64,000 nt of DNA from UBA1161 sp002311745 (GCA_050018415.1 JBEKAB010000010.1:41580-105579), one strand, 5' to 3'. Positions 46,330 to 55,748 are shown, counted from the stretch's first letter. Program-made: numbers and translations. The notes: generated from the letters alone by a model not told the origin.

Positions 46330-49300
46330 CTACGCCTTTTCTTCTTCCGGTGGATTGCTGATCTTGGCCAGATACCGATTCCGCGGCCGCGTGTTCAGAT
46401 CGGCATCGAGCAAACTGTAGGCCCGCTGGTTGCGATGCCAACGCGACACTTGCGAATTCGGATCGTTCAAATCTCCAAAGACAATGGCCCGCGTCGGGCA
46501 CGCCTGCTGGCAGGCGGTGACGATGTCGCCATCGGCCAGGTCCTGGCCAGCGTTGTCCTTGGCGATCTGCGTGTTGTGAATCCGCTGCACGCAGAACGTG
46601 CACTTTTCCATCACGCCGCGCATGCGCACGGTCACCTCGGGATTGAACACCATGCGCTTGACCAGATCGACGCTCTGGTTCTGCTGCGTATCCGGCAACC
46701 CCAGCCACGGCTTGGGATATTTGTCGTGGCGCGGGTCCTGGCTGTGCCAGTCCAGGTAATTGAACCGCCGCACCTTGTACGGGCAGTTGTTGCTGCAATA
46801 CCGCGTGCCCACGCAGCGGTTGTACACCATGACGTTGAGCCCCTCGGTGTCGTGCGTCGTCGCGCCGACGGGACAGACCTGCTCGCACGGCGCGTTCTCG
46901 CACTGCTGGCAGGTGAGCGGCTGGTACACCACCTCCGGGCTGGGATCATCCGCCTCGCCCTTGAAATAGCGGTCGATGCGAATCCAGTGCATCTGCCGGT
47001 TCTTCAGCACCTGGTCCTTGCCCACGATGGGTACGTTGTTTTCCGCCTGGCAGGCGATCACGCAGGCCTGACACCCGATGCAGCAGCTCAAGTCGATCGC
47101 CATGCCCCAGGCGTGCGGGTCGTTGAATTTGTTCGGCGGGTCGTACAACTGAAGCGCCAGGCTGCCATCCAGCTTGCGATTGAATAGCTGCCGATCGGCC
47201 GCGTATTTGTCCAGCGTCGATTCGAGAATGATCTCGCCGCTTTGGTATTTGTTCTGGCCGACCTGCTCCTGCCGCTGCTTCATCCCCAGCGTGTCGAGCA
47301 GGTAATGATCCTGCGTCGTGGCCAGGGCGTAGGTAGCGCCGGTCTTGACGACCTGGGCACTCGATGCCACGAAAGACGCCGCCGTCGTACGCAGCGCATA
47401 GGTGTCGAAGCCGACGCCCGTGCCGATGTGCCCTGCCTCCGTCCGCCCGTAACCCAACGGCAGACCGATCACGCCCTGCGGTTGGCCCGGCAGGATGTAC
47501 GCGGCGATTTCCAGCGACCGGCCGCCGACCGTGATCATGAGCATGTCCCCGTCGACCACGCCCAGCTTGTCCGCGTCTTTCTTGCTCAACAGCGCCGCGT
47601 TGTCCCACACCAGCTTGGTCAGCGGATCGGGCATCTCTTGCAGCCACCCGTTGCCTGCAAATCGCCCGTCGTACACGCGCCAGTCCTGCAAGAACCGAAT
47701 CTCAAACCCCTGGGTCTCCTCGAACGGCTCCAGAGGCGCCGGCGCTTTCACCGCCGCCCGGATTTCCCGCAAGCTGCTCTCGGCCAGCAATCCATCATGC
47801 AGAACCTGCCGATACGCCGATTCGGAAAAACCATCCGGCAAAAGCGACTTGAACGTCTCGCGCACCAGGGCATCGCCGCCCGTTTCCTCTTCCCCGGCCA
47901 GCAACCCCAGCATCTGATCGCAACTCTTGCCGTCGTACAACGGTTCGATCAACGGCTGGCAAATGCTGATCGTGCCATCCCACGCCCGCGCATCGCCCCA
48001 CGATTCCAGGTAATGCGCTTGGGGCACGTGCCAGTGGCACAGCTTGCTGGTCTCGTTGTCGTACAGGCTCAGGTGCACGCTGGTGGGCACGGATTTCAGT
48101 GCCACGGCGAAATCCAAATCCGCCGGCGCATCGTAGGCGGGATTGCCGCCCAGGACGATCAGCACCTTGATGACGCCGGCTTTGATCTGCCGCGTCAAAT
48201 CCGCAATCGCCTCGACGGAATTGGACCAATGTCCGCCCGGCTCCTCGTGCAGCGTCAGCGTCGAGCCGATGGCGCCGATGGCGTCGTTCAGCGCCAGGGC
48301 GAGCGCATGGCACTGCGGCGCCAGGTGGCTGCCCACCGCGACGACCCCCCGGCCGCGCTTTTGCCCCAACTCCTCCGCAGCGCGATGGACAAACTGATTT
48401 TCTTCCGGGCTCAGCGGCTCATCGCCCGCTCCCACGCCCAGCCGCGCCGCCAGCACGCCCAAAATCGCCGCGATCCGGGACGGGCACACCGCCAAGCGCT
48501 GGTCCGCCACAGACCCGGTGATGGAAAACGTGCTTTCCGCGACGTACAGGCGGTTCATCCGCCCGTCATCCGCCGAGCAGCGGAGCGATGCCCAATCGTT
48601 GGCGTAGCGCACGTGGGCTGGATGCGTCCCCAGCGGATCGGCATCCAGCAGGACTGCCACGAGCGCCTTGTCCAGATGCAGCACCTGCCGCGCCGCGCGT
48701 CCCAGCGCCTGGTAGCTGCCGGCGATTTCATTATCGCGGCTTAGCGGCTCGTACTCATACCAGCTCGCTTGGCGCAACCGCTGCAGCACCGCGTGCCGCA
48801 GGCGCGCCGTCGTCGGGCTTGACGTGGGCTGGCTCAAGATCGCCAGCCCCCGGCCCTCGGCCAATCCATCCATCGCCCCCTGTAACGCCTTGACAAGCGA
48901 CTGCCAGTTGCTTTCACGCTGCGGATTGACGGTGCGATCCACCACGGCCTTGCTGCGGTCCGGATCGTACAGTTCCAGCACGCTGGCCTGCGCCAAGGCA
49001 TCGGAAGCGCCGATTTTGCCCGGCACCGTCTGCGAATAGGGATGCGACGGATTGCCCTCGATCTTGATGGGCCGCCCATCAAAGCTGCTGACGAGCAGCG
49101 GCCTGGCCACGCCGCCCAGTTCCATCACGGTGGCGTATTGTTCCGGCACGCCGGGAATCCGGCCCGGTGGATTGCTCGTGTAGGGGGCCAGTTTCTCCTG
49201 CGGCCAGCGCCGGCAGCCGCTCAGGGTCAACCCCGCCAGCGCCATCGACGCGCCCATGAGCTGCACGAACCGCCGCCGCGTCATCGCCGGCATCGACGCC

Positions 49301-49416
49301 ATCTCCGCCGGGTCGTACGACGCAAACTCCTTTTCCGCCAGGGCGCGCACCTCCGGCGTCTGGGCCAAATCCTCCAGACTGCGCCAATACTGCCGTTGTG
49401 CCGAATGGTGCTTCAT
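46330..49416 (-). CDS. actB: alternative complex III subunit ActB, iron-sulfur/molybdopterin-like protein
   Basis: About 1028 residues. N-terminal actB box (YWRSLEDLA), an internal Tat-type signal TRRRFVQLMGASMALAG, and a large region resembling molybdopterin oxidoreductases without cofactor ligands. The C-terminal ferredoxin-like part has CIGCQACVIAC, CQQCENAPCEQVCP, CVGTRYCSNNCPYK and CTFCVQR...CQQACP, enough for three [4Fe-4S] and one [3Fe-4S] cluster. Start ATG 49416 with GGAAGG upstream; word repeats lie just before it. Confidence 0.94.
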   Translation of the reverse strand: MKHHSAQRQYWRSLEDLAQTPEVRALAEKEFASYDPAEMASMPAMTRRRFVQLMGASMALAGLTLSGCRRWPQEKLAPYTSNPPGRIPGVPEQYATVMELGGVARPLLVSSFDGRPIKIEGNPSHPYSQTVPGKIGASDALAQASVLELYDPDRSKAVVDRTVNPQRESNWQSLVKALQGAMDGLAEGRGLAILSQPTSSPTTARLRHAVLQRLRQASWYEYEPLSRDNEIAGSYQALGRAARQVLHLDKALVAVLLDADPLGTHPAHVRYANDWASLRCSADDGRMNRLYVAESTFSITGSVADQRLAVCPSRIAAILGVLAARLGVGAGDEPLSPEENQFVHRAAEELGQKRGRGVVAVGSHLAPQCHALALALNDAIGAIGSTLTLHEEPGGHWSNSVEAIADLTRQIKAGVIKVLIVLGGNPAYDAPADLDFAVALKSVPTSVHLSLYDNETSKLCHWHVPQAHYLESWGDARAWDGTISICQPLIEPLYDGKSCDQMLGLLAGEEETGGDALVRETFKSLLPDGFSESAYRQVLHDGLLAESSLREIRAAVKAPAPLEPFEETQGFEIRFLQDWRVYDGRFAGNGWLQEMPDPLTKLVWDNAALLSKKDADKLGVVDGDMLMITVGGRSLEIAAYILPGQPQGVIGLPLGYGRTEAGHIGTGVGFDTYALRTTAASFVASSAQVVKTGATYALATTQDHYLLDTLGMKQRQEQVGQNKYQSGEIILESTLDKYAADRQLFNRKLDGSLALQLYDPPNKFNDPHAWGMAIDLSCCIGCQACVIACQAENNVPIVGKDQVLKNRQMHWIRIDRYFKGEADDPSPEVVYQPLTCQQCENAPCEQVCPVGATTHDTEGLNVMVYNRCVGTRYCSNNCPYKVRRFNYLDWHSQDPRHDKYPKPWLGLPDTQQNQSVDLVKRMVFNPEVTVRMRGVMEKCTFCVQRIHNTQIAKDNAGQDLADGDIVTACQQACPTRAIVFGDLNDPNSQVSRWHRNQRAYSLLDADLNTRPRNRYLAKISNPPEEEKA

Positions 49417-49429
49417 CAACCTTCCACTA

Positions 49430-49459
49430 CTAGCAACCAGCAACTAGCAACTAGCAACT
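49430..49459. repeat. word repeat (TAGCAAC/CAGCAAC) between actA and actB
   Basis: Four copies of (T/C)AGCAAC in tandem in the short actA-actB gap. Same words as at 18997 and 32343. Confidence 0.7.
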
Positions 49460-49464
49460 CGTTT

Positions 49465-50154
49465 CTAGCGGTGACACGTCGAGCAACTGGTCATGTACGC
49501 CTTGTCGCGGATCGCGTAATCCTTCACGAGTCGCCTCGCCAGTTCCGCGGGGTCTTGTCCCGAGTCCTGCGGCGTCCAATTCATGTCCGTCACGGCCACG
49601 TCCCTGGGCCGAAGGTGCGAGCCCGGATCGCGATGACAATCCAGGCACCATCCCATGCTCAGGGGCTTGGCCTGGTACACCTGGTCCATCTGATCCACCC
49701 GGCCGTGGCACTCGATGCAACCCACTCCGTGATTCACGTGCGCGCTGTGGTTGAAGTAGACGTAATGCGGCAGATCGTGAATCTTGACCCATTCGACGGG
49801 GAAGCCCGTCGCCCAGCTTTGGCGGACCGGCAAGAGCAGCGCGCTTTGCGTGCGGATCGTGCTGTGGCAATTCATGCACGTCTGTGTCGGCGGCAACGCG
49901 GCAAACGCCGCCTTCTCCACCGTCGTGTGGCAATACCGGCAGTCAATCCCCAGCCGCCCCGCGTGCAGTGCATGGCTGTAGGGCACCGGCTGCAGAGGCG
50001 AATACCCCACCGCCGTCGTGATCGGCGACGCCCCCAAATCCACCACCGTCGGAAGGTAAAACATGCCGCCCATGGCGCCCAAAACGATCACCGGCAACAG
50101 ATAATTGGCCCACTTGGGGAAGACGAAGGGTTGTTCGTACGATTCGTGCTGCAT
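49465..50154 (-). CDS. actA: alternative complex III subunit ActA, pentahaem cytochrome c
   Basis: 229 residues. One N-terminal membrane helix (YLLPVIVLGAMGGMFYL), then five CxxCH haem sites: CRYCH, CMNCH, CIECH, CLDCH and CSTCH. Additional His residues for axial ligation lie in YSHALHAG and YFNHSAHVNHGVGC. First gene of the operon. It stores and passes electrons on the periplasmic face. Confidence 0.93.
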   Translation of the reverse strand: MQHESYEQPFVFPKWANYLLPVIVLGAMGGMFYLPTVVDLGASPITTAVGYSPLQPVPYSHALHAGRLGIDCRYCHTTVEKAAFAALPPTQTCMNCHSTIRTQSALLLPVRQSWATGFPVEWVKIHDLPHYVYFNHSAHVNHGVGCIECHGRVDQMDQVYQAKPLSMGWCLDCHRDPGSHLRPRDVAVTDMNWTPQDSGQDPAELARRLVKDYAIRDKAYMTSCSTCHR

Positions 50155-50321
50155 CGGAGAGGCAATTCCGTTTGCCGACGTAGGCGCCCACGAAGCCGCC
50201 GTCGGCGCGGAATCTTAGCGCTACCCAATCTCACCTGCGACCCTGCGCGCGTGCGGCATTTGGTCGCATGTCCAATTTTGCAGAATTCACCTTCCGACGC
50301 AAATTCACGACCCACTTATCC
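50155..50321. other. intergenic region upstream of actA
   Basis: No gene seen. It should contain the operon promoter (minus strand); I cannot point to a confident -10/-35 pair. Confidence 0.4.
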
Positions 50322-50352
50322 AAAAAAGCCGGGACGGCCGAAGGGCCGTCCC
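50322..50352 (-). terminator. intrinsic terminator of the TPR gene
   Basis: On the minus strand GGGACGGCC, loop CTTC, GGCCGTCCC, then GGCTTTTTT: a 9-bp GC stem with T6. It isolates the TPR lipoprotein gene from actA downstream. Confidence 0.88.
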
Positions 50353-50395
50353 GATTTAGCGGTGCGCAGCACCGCGGGTTCGCGCGCCGCGTTAT

Positions 50396-51070
50396 TTACT
50401 TCGCATCCAGCCCCGCCAGGCGCGTCCTGGCCTCCACCATTTTCGGGTCCAGCTCCAGCGCCTTCTGATACTCCGCCCGCGCCGCCGCCTTGCGCCCTTG
50501 AAGCTGAAACACGCTGGCCAGGTTGTAGTGAATCTCCGCTTCGCTCAGCACCGGCTGCCAGATGCGGACCGCTTCGGGAACGTGCCCTTGCCGCGCCAGC
50601 ATCAGCCCGTAATTCGTCCGGCAAACCACGCTCTTGGGTTCCTTGGCGATCCCCGTCTCATAAGCCTTCTTGGCATCATCAAAGCGCCCGGCCTGCTCGT
50701 AGCAAAACGCCAGGTTGCTGTACGCCGCCGCCGACCCTTGCGTCACCTTGATGTACCGCTGCCAAATCTCAATGGCCGGATCGAACTGCTGCGTCACCGT
50801 GTACACGATCCCCAGCCGAAACAGCGTCGGCTGATGTTTCGGATCGAGCTTGAGCGCCTCCTGGTACTCCACGATGGCCACGTCGAACGCCCCCTGCGCT
50901 TCGGCCAATTGCCCCGCCGCGAATCGCGTGTTGGCCGTCAGGGGCTTATCGTTCAGCCTCATCTGCGATCCGGCCCCCATCTTTGCCGGATCCTGCGATG
51001 GACCCGCCTCGTGGCTGCCGCAACCCCACAATGCCAACACCGCGACCGTCCAAACCATCCGTTTGTTCAT
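50396..51070 (-). CDS. TPR-repeat lipoprotein upstream of the respiratory operon
   Basis: 224 residues. Short signal with lipobox LWGC (Cys17), then about four TPR units: FDVAIVEYQEALKLDPKHQPTLFRLG, AAAYSNLAFCYEQAGRFDDAKKAYETGIAKEPKSVVCRTNYG, EIHYNLASVFQLQGRKAAARAEYQKALELDPKM. Probably a periplasmic assembly or scaffold factor. Its own terminator follows, so it is not part of the act operon. Confidence 0.78.
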   Translation of the reverse strand: MNKRMVWTVAVLALWGCGSHEAGPSQDPAKMGAGSQMRLNDKPLTANTRFAAGQLAEAQGAFDVAIVEYQEALKLDPKHQPTLFRLGIVYTVTQQFDPAIEIWQRYIKVTQGSAAAYSNLAFCYEQAGRFDDAKKAYETGIAKEPKSVVCRTNYGLMLARQGHVPEAVRIWQPVLSEAEIHYNLASVFQLQGRKAAARAEYQKALELDPKMVEARTRLAGLDAK

Positions 51071-51215
51071 GTATAGTTCCTCTCAGACCCCGTTATCGGC
51101 AATTGACTGGGCCGGTGTGCAAATCCCAGCGATTCACGCCGCCGCCCCCGCTTGAGCCGCCCCGGCGCTTGACCTATAGTCGCTGCGACGCCCTGAGCTC
51201 TTTATCGGACCGCGC

Positions 51216-52277
51216 GTGCAACCCAAACCCTTCAACGCAAAGCTGCACCTGTTGGCCTTGGCTGCCGCCATCGCGACGTTCCCCCTGATTTACTTGGGCG
51301 GCTTGGTCACCAGTCACCACGCGGGCATGTCCGTCCCCGATTGGCCCAATACCTGGGGCTACAACATGTTCACCTTCCCACCCAGCCAATGGGTGGGCGG
51401 AATTTTTTACGAGCACACGCACCGCCTTCTGGCCGCCTTCATCGGATTGTTGGCCATCGCCATGGTGATCGTCGCTTGCCGCACCGACCGCCGACGATGG
51501 GTCCGCTACAACGCCATCGCCATCCTCCTGGCTGTCCTCGTGCAAGGCACCCTCGGCGGCCTGCGCGTCGTGCTGGATGAGCTTGACCTGGCCATCGTCC
51601 ACGCCTGCGCCGCGCAGATTTTTTTCTGCTACGTCGCCACGTTCTGCGTGATGACCTCGCGATTCTGGTCGGATCGGGCGGCTCTGGACCGCCGCCAATG
51701 CGCCGCTGCGGGCCGCATCTTTCCCCTGGCCGCCGCCACCTTCGCGATCATCGTCGCGCAGCTCGTGATCGCCGCCATCATGCGCCACAAAAACGCCGGC
51801 CTGGCCATTCCCGATTTCCCCGCCAGCTTCGGAAAAATCCTTCCGCCTCGGGTCGTCGACGATGCCTTCCGCCAGCAGGCGATCCACCGCTACGGCGTCG
51901 ATCTGGAGCTCAACCGCGTGACCGCCTTCCAAATTTGGATTCACTTTGCCCATCGCATCGGAGCGCTGCTCGTCAGCATCGCCGTGGTGTGGCTTTCCAC
52001 TTCGATTTTGCGGCATCTGCGGCCTATCCAGCCGCTGACCCGTCCCGCCGCCGCCCTGCTGGCCCTGTTGCCCATCCAACTCGTCTTGGGCATGATGACC
52101 ATCTGGCAGCGCAAGCCGGCCGACGTTGCCTCGCTGCACGTGGCGGTGGGATCGCTCATCCTGGTTACCGCCGTCGTGATCGCGCTGCGCTGCTATGGGC
52201 TGACCCGTTCCGCGCGGCCTGCCAACTTTAGTCGGCAGGCGCACGGCCCCGGCGCGGTTGAACCCGCCCTCTCATGA
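51216..52277 (+). CDS. ctaA: haem A synthase (COX15/CtaA)
   Basis: 353 residues, about eight transmembrane helices; oxidises haem O to haem A for the aa3 centre of CtaD. Conserved His/Glu blocks FYEHTHRLLA, LDLAIVHACAAQIFF, WIHFAHRIGALLVS and ASLHVAVGSLILV are present, as is GMSVPDWPNTWG. GTG start at 51216. Stop overlaps ctaB as ATGA. Confidence 0.92.
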   Translation: MQPKPFNAKLHLLALAAAIATFPLIYLGGLVTSHHAGMSVPDWPNTWGYNMFTFPPSQWVGGIFYEHTHRLLAAFIGLLAIAMVIVACRTDRRRWVRYNAIAILLAVLVQGTLGGLRVVLDELDLAIVHACAAQIFFCYVATFCVMTSRFWSDRAALDRRQCAAAGRIFPLAAATFAIIVAQLVIAAIMRHKNAGLAIPDFPASFGKILPPRVVDDAFRQQAIHRYGVDLELNRVTAFQIWIHFAHRIGALLVSIAVVWLSTSILRHLRPIQPLTRPAAALLALLPIQLVLGMMTIWQRKPADVASLHVAVGSLILVTAVVIALRCYGLTRSARPANFSRQAHGPGAVEPALS

Positions 52278-53194
52278 ACACAGCCACCACCATCCTGCCC
52301 GCCGCAACCGCCGCTCCAAAAGCCGCCGCCCGCTCGCGCTTCGCTGACCTCGTTGAACTGATCCGCCCGCGCATGAACTGCCTGGTCCTGGGCACGACCA
52401 TGGTGGGCTGCTGCCTCGCCGCCGGCCAGCGCGCTGATTGGCTCCGCCTGCCGCCGACGCTCCTGGGCACCGCCCTCTGCGCGGCCGCCGCCAGCATTCT
52501 CAATCAGCTTCTGGAACGCCGCTACGACGCCCTGATGCCGCGCACCGCACATCGCCCCCTGCCCACCGGCCGCGTCTCGCCGCGCCTCGCCCTGGTTCTC
52601 GGATTGATCGCCGGCCTGTGCGGCGGAGCTTGCCTGTGGCTCCTGGTCAACACGCTCACCGCGATTCTCGGCATCACCACCCTCGCCAGTTACGTCCTGA
52701 TTTACACGCCCCTGAAGCGCCGCACCACGCTCAACACCATGATCGGCGCCATCCCGGGCGCCATCCCGCCGGTCATGGGTTGGACGGCCATCAACGGCTC
52801 GCTCGCTCCCGGCGCCGCCGCACTCTTTGCCATCCTGCTCGTCTGGCAGATTCCGCATTTCATGGCCATCGCCATCCTCTACCGCGAGGATTACCGCAAA
52901 GGCGGATTCAAAATGCTCCCCGTGGTCGATCCGACTTTGGCCATGACCAGCCGGCAGATTCTGATCTACACCGTGGCGCTTCTGCCGGTCGGTCTCGCCC
53001 CCGCCCTGCTGGGCATCTCCGGCAAGACGTACCTCTTTTGCGCCTTGGCCCTGGGCCTGACCTTTGTGGCTTTCGCGGCCAACTACGCCGCGGCACGCAC
53101 GCGCCGCGCGGCCCGCTGGCTTTTCCTTGCCTCGATCGCGTATTTGCCTATCCTCCTGACGATTCTCATGCTCAATCGCTCCACCGCACCGTGA
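52274..53194 (+). CDS. ctaB: protohaem IX farnesyltransferase (haem O synthase)
   Basis: 306 residues, UbiA-type prenyltransferase with nine helices. Active-site Asp motifs NQLLERRYDALMPRTAHRPLPTGR (first DxxxD) and YREDYRKGGFKMLP (second). LIRPRMNCLVLGTTMVG is the N-terminal signature. Makes haem O, the substrate of CtaA. Coupled at both ends (ATGA with ctaA, TGATG with the cupredoxin-like gene). Confidence 0.94.
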   Translation: MNTATTILPAATAAPKAAARSRFADLVELIRPRMNCLVLGTTMVGCCLAAGQRADWLRLPPTLLGTALCAAAASILNQLLERRYDALMPRTAHRPLPTGRVSPRLALVLGLIAGLCGGACLWLLVNTLTAILGITTLASYVLIYTPLKRRTTLNTMIGAIPGAIPPVMGWTAINGSLAPGAAALFAILLVWQIPHFMAIAILYREDYRKGGFKMLPVVDPTLAMTSRQILIYTVALLPVGLAPALLGISGKTYLFCALALGLTFVAFAANYAAARTRRAARWLFLASIAYLPILLTILMLNRSTAP

Positions 53195-53913
53195 TGCCCA
53201 CGCAAGTCACACGCACGCTGTTGCCATTGCTCGTCGCCCTGGCAATTTTCCCGGCCGCCTGCGAACGCTCCCCCACGACTCCCCCGGCGGCAACCACCGC
53301 CGCCTCGAGCGGCAACGGCGTGATCCGCGGCCGCGTCGTGCTCCAAGGCATCGCGCCGACCATGCGGATCATCCCCGGCTCGCCGCAGGTCAAAGACGAA
53401 ACCATCGTGGTCGGCTCCGGCGGCGGTCTGAAAAACGTCATCGTCTATCTGGAAAACGCCCCGCCCGCCTCCCCGCCGACACAAGCCCCCGCCGCGCTCG
53501 ATCAAATCAACTGCGTCTACGTGCCCCACGTGCTGGCCGTGCAGGCCGGCCAAACCCTGCGTCTCAAGTCCAGCGATCCCGTCCTGCACAACGTGCTGCT
53601 GCAATGCTCGCTCAATCCCCCGGCCAATTACGGCTTCCCCACCATCGGCGAGCGCGCCATCACGCTCAAGCTCCCCGAGCCGCCGTTCAACGTCCGCTGC
53701 GACGTGCATCCGTGGATGAGCGCCTGGATCGGCGTCTTTGCCCATCGTTGGTTTGCCGTCACCGCCGATGACGGCAGTTTCTCCATCACGCACGTCCCGC
53801 CGGGCAATTACACGCTGGCCGCCTGGCACGAAGCCCTGCCGCTGCAACGCCAAAACGTCACCGTGAGCGAAGCTTCCGCCACCGTCGTACGATTCACTTT
53901 CCCAGCGCCCTGA
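53194..53913 (+). CDS. cupredoxin-like lipoprotein with regulatory beta-domain
   Basis: 239 residues, lipobox FPAAC. The middle has plausible type 1 copper ligands: His in DPVLHNVLLQC, then CDVHPWMSAWI (Cys, His, Met), the arrangement of blue-copper proteins. The C-terminus DGSFSITHVPPGNYTLAAWHEALPLQRQNVTV is a carboxypeptidase-regulatory-like beta-sandwich. TGATG coupling to ctaB points to a role in respiration, perhaps electron transfer or copper delivery (inference). Confidence 0.68.
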   Translation: MPTQVTRTLLPLLVALAIFPAACERSPTTPPAATTAASSGNGVIRGRVVLQGIAPTMRIIPGSPQVKDETIVVGSGGGLKNVIVYLENAPPASPPTQAPAALDQINCVYVPHVLAVQAGQTLRLKSSDPVLHNVLLQCSLNPPANYGFPTIGERAITLKLPEPPFNVRCDVHPWMSAWIGVFAHRWFAVTADDGSFSITHVPPGNYTLAAWHEALPLQRQNVTVSEASATVVRFTFPAP

Positions 53914-53914
53914 C

Positions 53915-54850
53915 GTGCCGGACCCCAGCCAAAACATCATCGACATCGATCACTTGAGCCACTCCTATGGCCGCCGCGCCGCATTGGTCGAACTGTCTTT
54001 GCAGGTCCACCGCGGCGAGATTTTCGGCTTTCTGGGCCCCAACGGCAGCGGAAAAACAACCCTCTTCCGCATCCTCAGCACGCTCATCCCCGCCCCGCCG
54101 GGCAAAATCAAAATGCTCGGCCTGGACCCAGCCGTCGATCGCGACGCGCTTCGCCGACAGATCGGCGTCGTCTTCCAGTCCCCCAGCCTCGACAAGCAAC
54201 TCACCGCCGAGGAAAACCTCCGCCATCAGGGCCACCTCTACGGCATGCGCGGCCGCGCACTGAGCTTGCGCATCGACCAGTTGCTGGATCGCGTCGGCCT
54301 GAGCGACCGCCGGCGCGAACGCGTGGAGGGTTTCTCCGGCGGCATGCGCCGCCGCGTCGAGCTGGCCAAGGGATTGCTCCATCAGCCGCAATTGCTTCTT
54401 TTGGACGAACCCAGCACCGGCCTGGACCCCACCGCCCGCATCGACCTGTGGCACTATCTGCGCGAGATTCAACAAAACGACGGCGTGACCGTGCTGCTGA
54501 CCACGCACCTGATGGATGAAGCCGACCGCTGCGCTCGCCTGGCGATCCTCGACCACGGCAAACTCGCCGCCTGCGACGCCCCGGCTATCCTCAAGGAACG
54601 CATCGGCGGCGACGTGATCACCCTGGCCAGCCCCCGACCCGCCCAAGTCGCCCAGCTCATCCACGACAAGCTCGGAATCACCGCCGAATTGCTCGATGGA
54701 ATCGTGCGCTTGGAGCGCGCTCGCGGGCACGAGTTCGTCCCGCAACTCATCGAAGCCATGCCTGGATTGATCGATTCGGTGTCCGTCGGCAAGCCGACGC
54801 TCGAGGATGTGTTCATCCGCGTGACCGGCCACGTCTTTCGCGATGACTAA
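53915..54850 (+). CDS. ABC transporter ATP-binding protein
   Basis: 311 residues. Walker A GPNGSGKTT, Q-loop VFQSPSLDKQ, signature FSGGMRRRVELAKGLL, Walker B LLLLDEPSTGLDP, and H-loop TTHLMDEADRC. The subgroup resembles daunorubicin/NodI or CcmA-like exporters with a C-terminal extension. GTG start 1 base after the preceding stop. No permease gene follows; the next gene is arsR on the other strand. Confidence 0.9.
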   Translation: MPDPSQNIIDIDHLSHSYGRRAALVELSLQVHRGEIFGFLGPNGSGKTTLFRILSTLIPAPPGKIKMLGLDPAVDRDALRRQIGVVFQSPSLDKQLTAEENLRHQGHLYGMRGRALSLRIDQLLDRVGLSDRRRERVEGFSGGMRRRVELAKGLLHQPQLLLLDEPSTGLDPTARIDLWHYLREIQQNDGVTVLLTTHLMDEADRCARLAILDHGKLAACDAPAILKERIGGDVITLASPRPAQVAQLIHDKLGITAELLDGIVRLERARGHEFVPQLIEAMPGLIDSVSVGKPTLEDVFIRVTGHVFRDD

Positions 54851-55230
54851 CCCGTAGCCGCTTCGGCGATGCGCGGTCCTGACATCCCCTCGAACCCCTG
54901 CGCCATCTTGCGGTTAATTTTCACGGAGAAATTCTCGACGTTGGTTTCCAACGACAGGCCTTCCCTCATGGAGACCGATCCGCTCAGGCTGTAGAAAACC
55001 TGCTTTCCCCTGCGTCGATTGGAAATGATGTTATTGGTGCGTAAGAGCCCCAGGTGATGACTGACCGTCGGTTGGGGCAGCCCCAGTTCCTGGCACAGGC
55101 TGCTGACGTTGCGCTCCCCTTGCGCCAGTGCCAGCAAAATGTTCAACCGCGTCCGGTCCGCGAGCAAACGGAACAGGCTGGTCAACTGCTCCAAGTCCCG
55201 TTCAGCCGCCGCGCCTTCCAGATTGGACAT
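54847..55230 (-). CDS. ArsR-family winged-helix transcriptional regulator
   Basis: 127 residues. LFRLLADRTRLNILLALAQGERNVSSLCQELGLPQPTVSHHLGLLRTNNIISNRRRGKQVFYSLS is a complete ArsR DNA-binding domain; no CxC metal site is evident. The C-terminal extension (ETNVENFSVKINRKM) is unusual. ATG 55230 has GGAGTC upstream. 3' end overlaps the convergent ABC gene by 4 bases. Confidence 0.87.
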   Translation of the reverse strand: MSNLEGAAAERDLEQLTSLFRLLADRTRLNILLALAQGERNVSSLCQELGLPQPTVSHHLGLLRTNNIISNRRRGKQVFYSLSGSVSMREGLSLETNVENFSVKINRKMAQGFEGMSGPRIAEAATG

Positions 55231-55609
55231 ACCAGACTCCTGCGTTGGCGCTACTACGCATATCTGCACGTCGAACTATAGGCCCGCAAATCTCGATTCG
55301 TCAAAAAGAAACGACAATATATCTATCGCACAAAACGCTCTTTTTCAGGCCCTCGTTGCCACGACAAGATGACGGACCGGCAGAACGCTGGATACGGACG
55401 GAGGGATCAGGAGAACGGGAGATCGTAGGAAAGAGTTCGAAACCTCGGGAACCGTTGGGCGGCGCACTGAAAAGAAAGTAGAGAGTAGAAAGGAGACCGG
55501 GCAGAGCATCCATATGGCCGCCGAAAGCCGTTCGACGACGCATGCTTTTCTGCCTGCTCTACTTTCTACTCTCTCCTGCTCTGCCCTCTATTTCGGCCGC
55601 AGGCCGAAA
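55231..55609. repeat. intergenic region with inverted word repeats
   Basis: No gene seen. Words AGAGTAGAAAG and GGGCAGAGC at 55475-55507 recur as reverse complements CTTTCTACTCT and GCTCTGCCC at 55551-55588, but in the same rather than nested order. A perfect 8-bp stem TTTCGGCC/GGCCGAAA lies at about 55591-55609, next to the tRNA 3' end. Confidence 0.6.
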
Positions 55610-55680
55610 TGGAGCGACGGGGAATCGAACCCCGATTTGCTGAATGCGATTCAGCCGTCATCCCGTTAGACCATCGCCCC
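55610..55680 (-). tRNA. tRNA-Ala (anticodon CGC)
   Basis: Minus-strand cloverleaf of 71 bases without encoded CCA. Acceptor stem GGGGCGA / TCGCTCC with a G3-U70 wobble pair (the alanine identity element) and discriminator A. D arm GTC/GAC, anticodon stem GCTGA/TCAGC with loop ATCGCAT (anticodon CGC), T arm CGGGG TTCGATT CCCCG. The short D-stem and GTCTAACGG D-loop resemble Glu/Gln tRNAs, so the body is atypical for tRNA-Ala. Confidence 0.78.
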
Positions 55681-55748
55681 GCGCCACTTGCGCCATCTCA
55701 TTTTAATGGCGCAAGGGCGCGGGTCAAGCTGATGGGTCTGCATCCGAC

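Noticed and set aside
46330..49416. ActB considered as an active molybdoenzyme
   Set aside because: It has the molybdopterin-like fold but sits in a canonical act operon; ActB is known to lack the cofactor.
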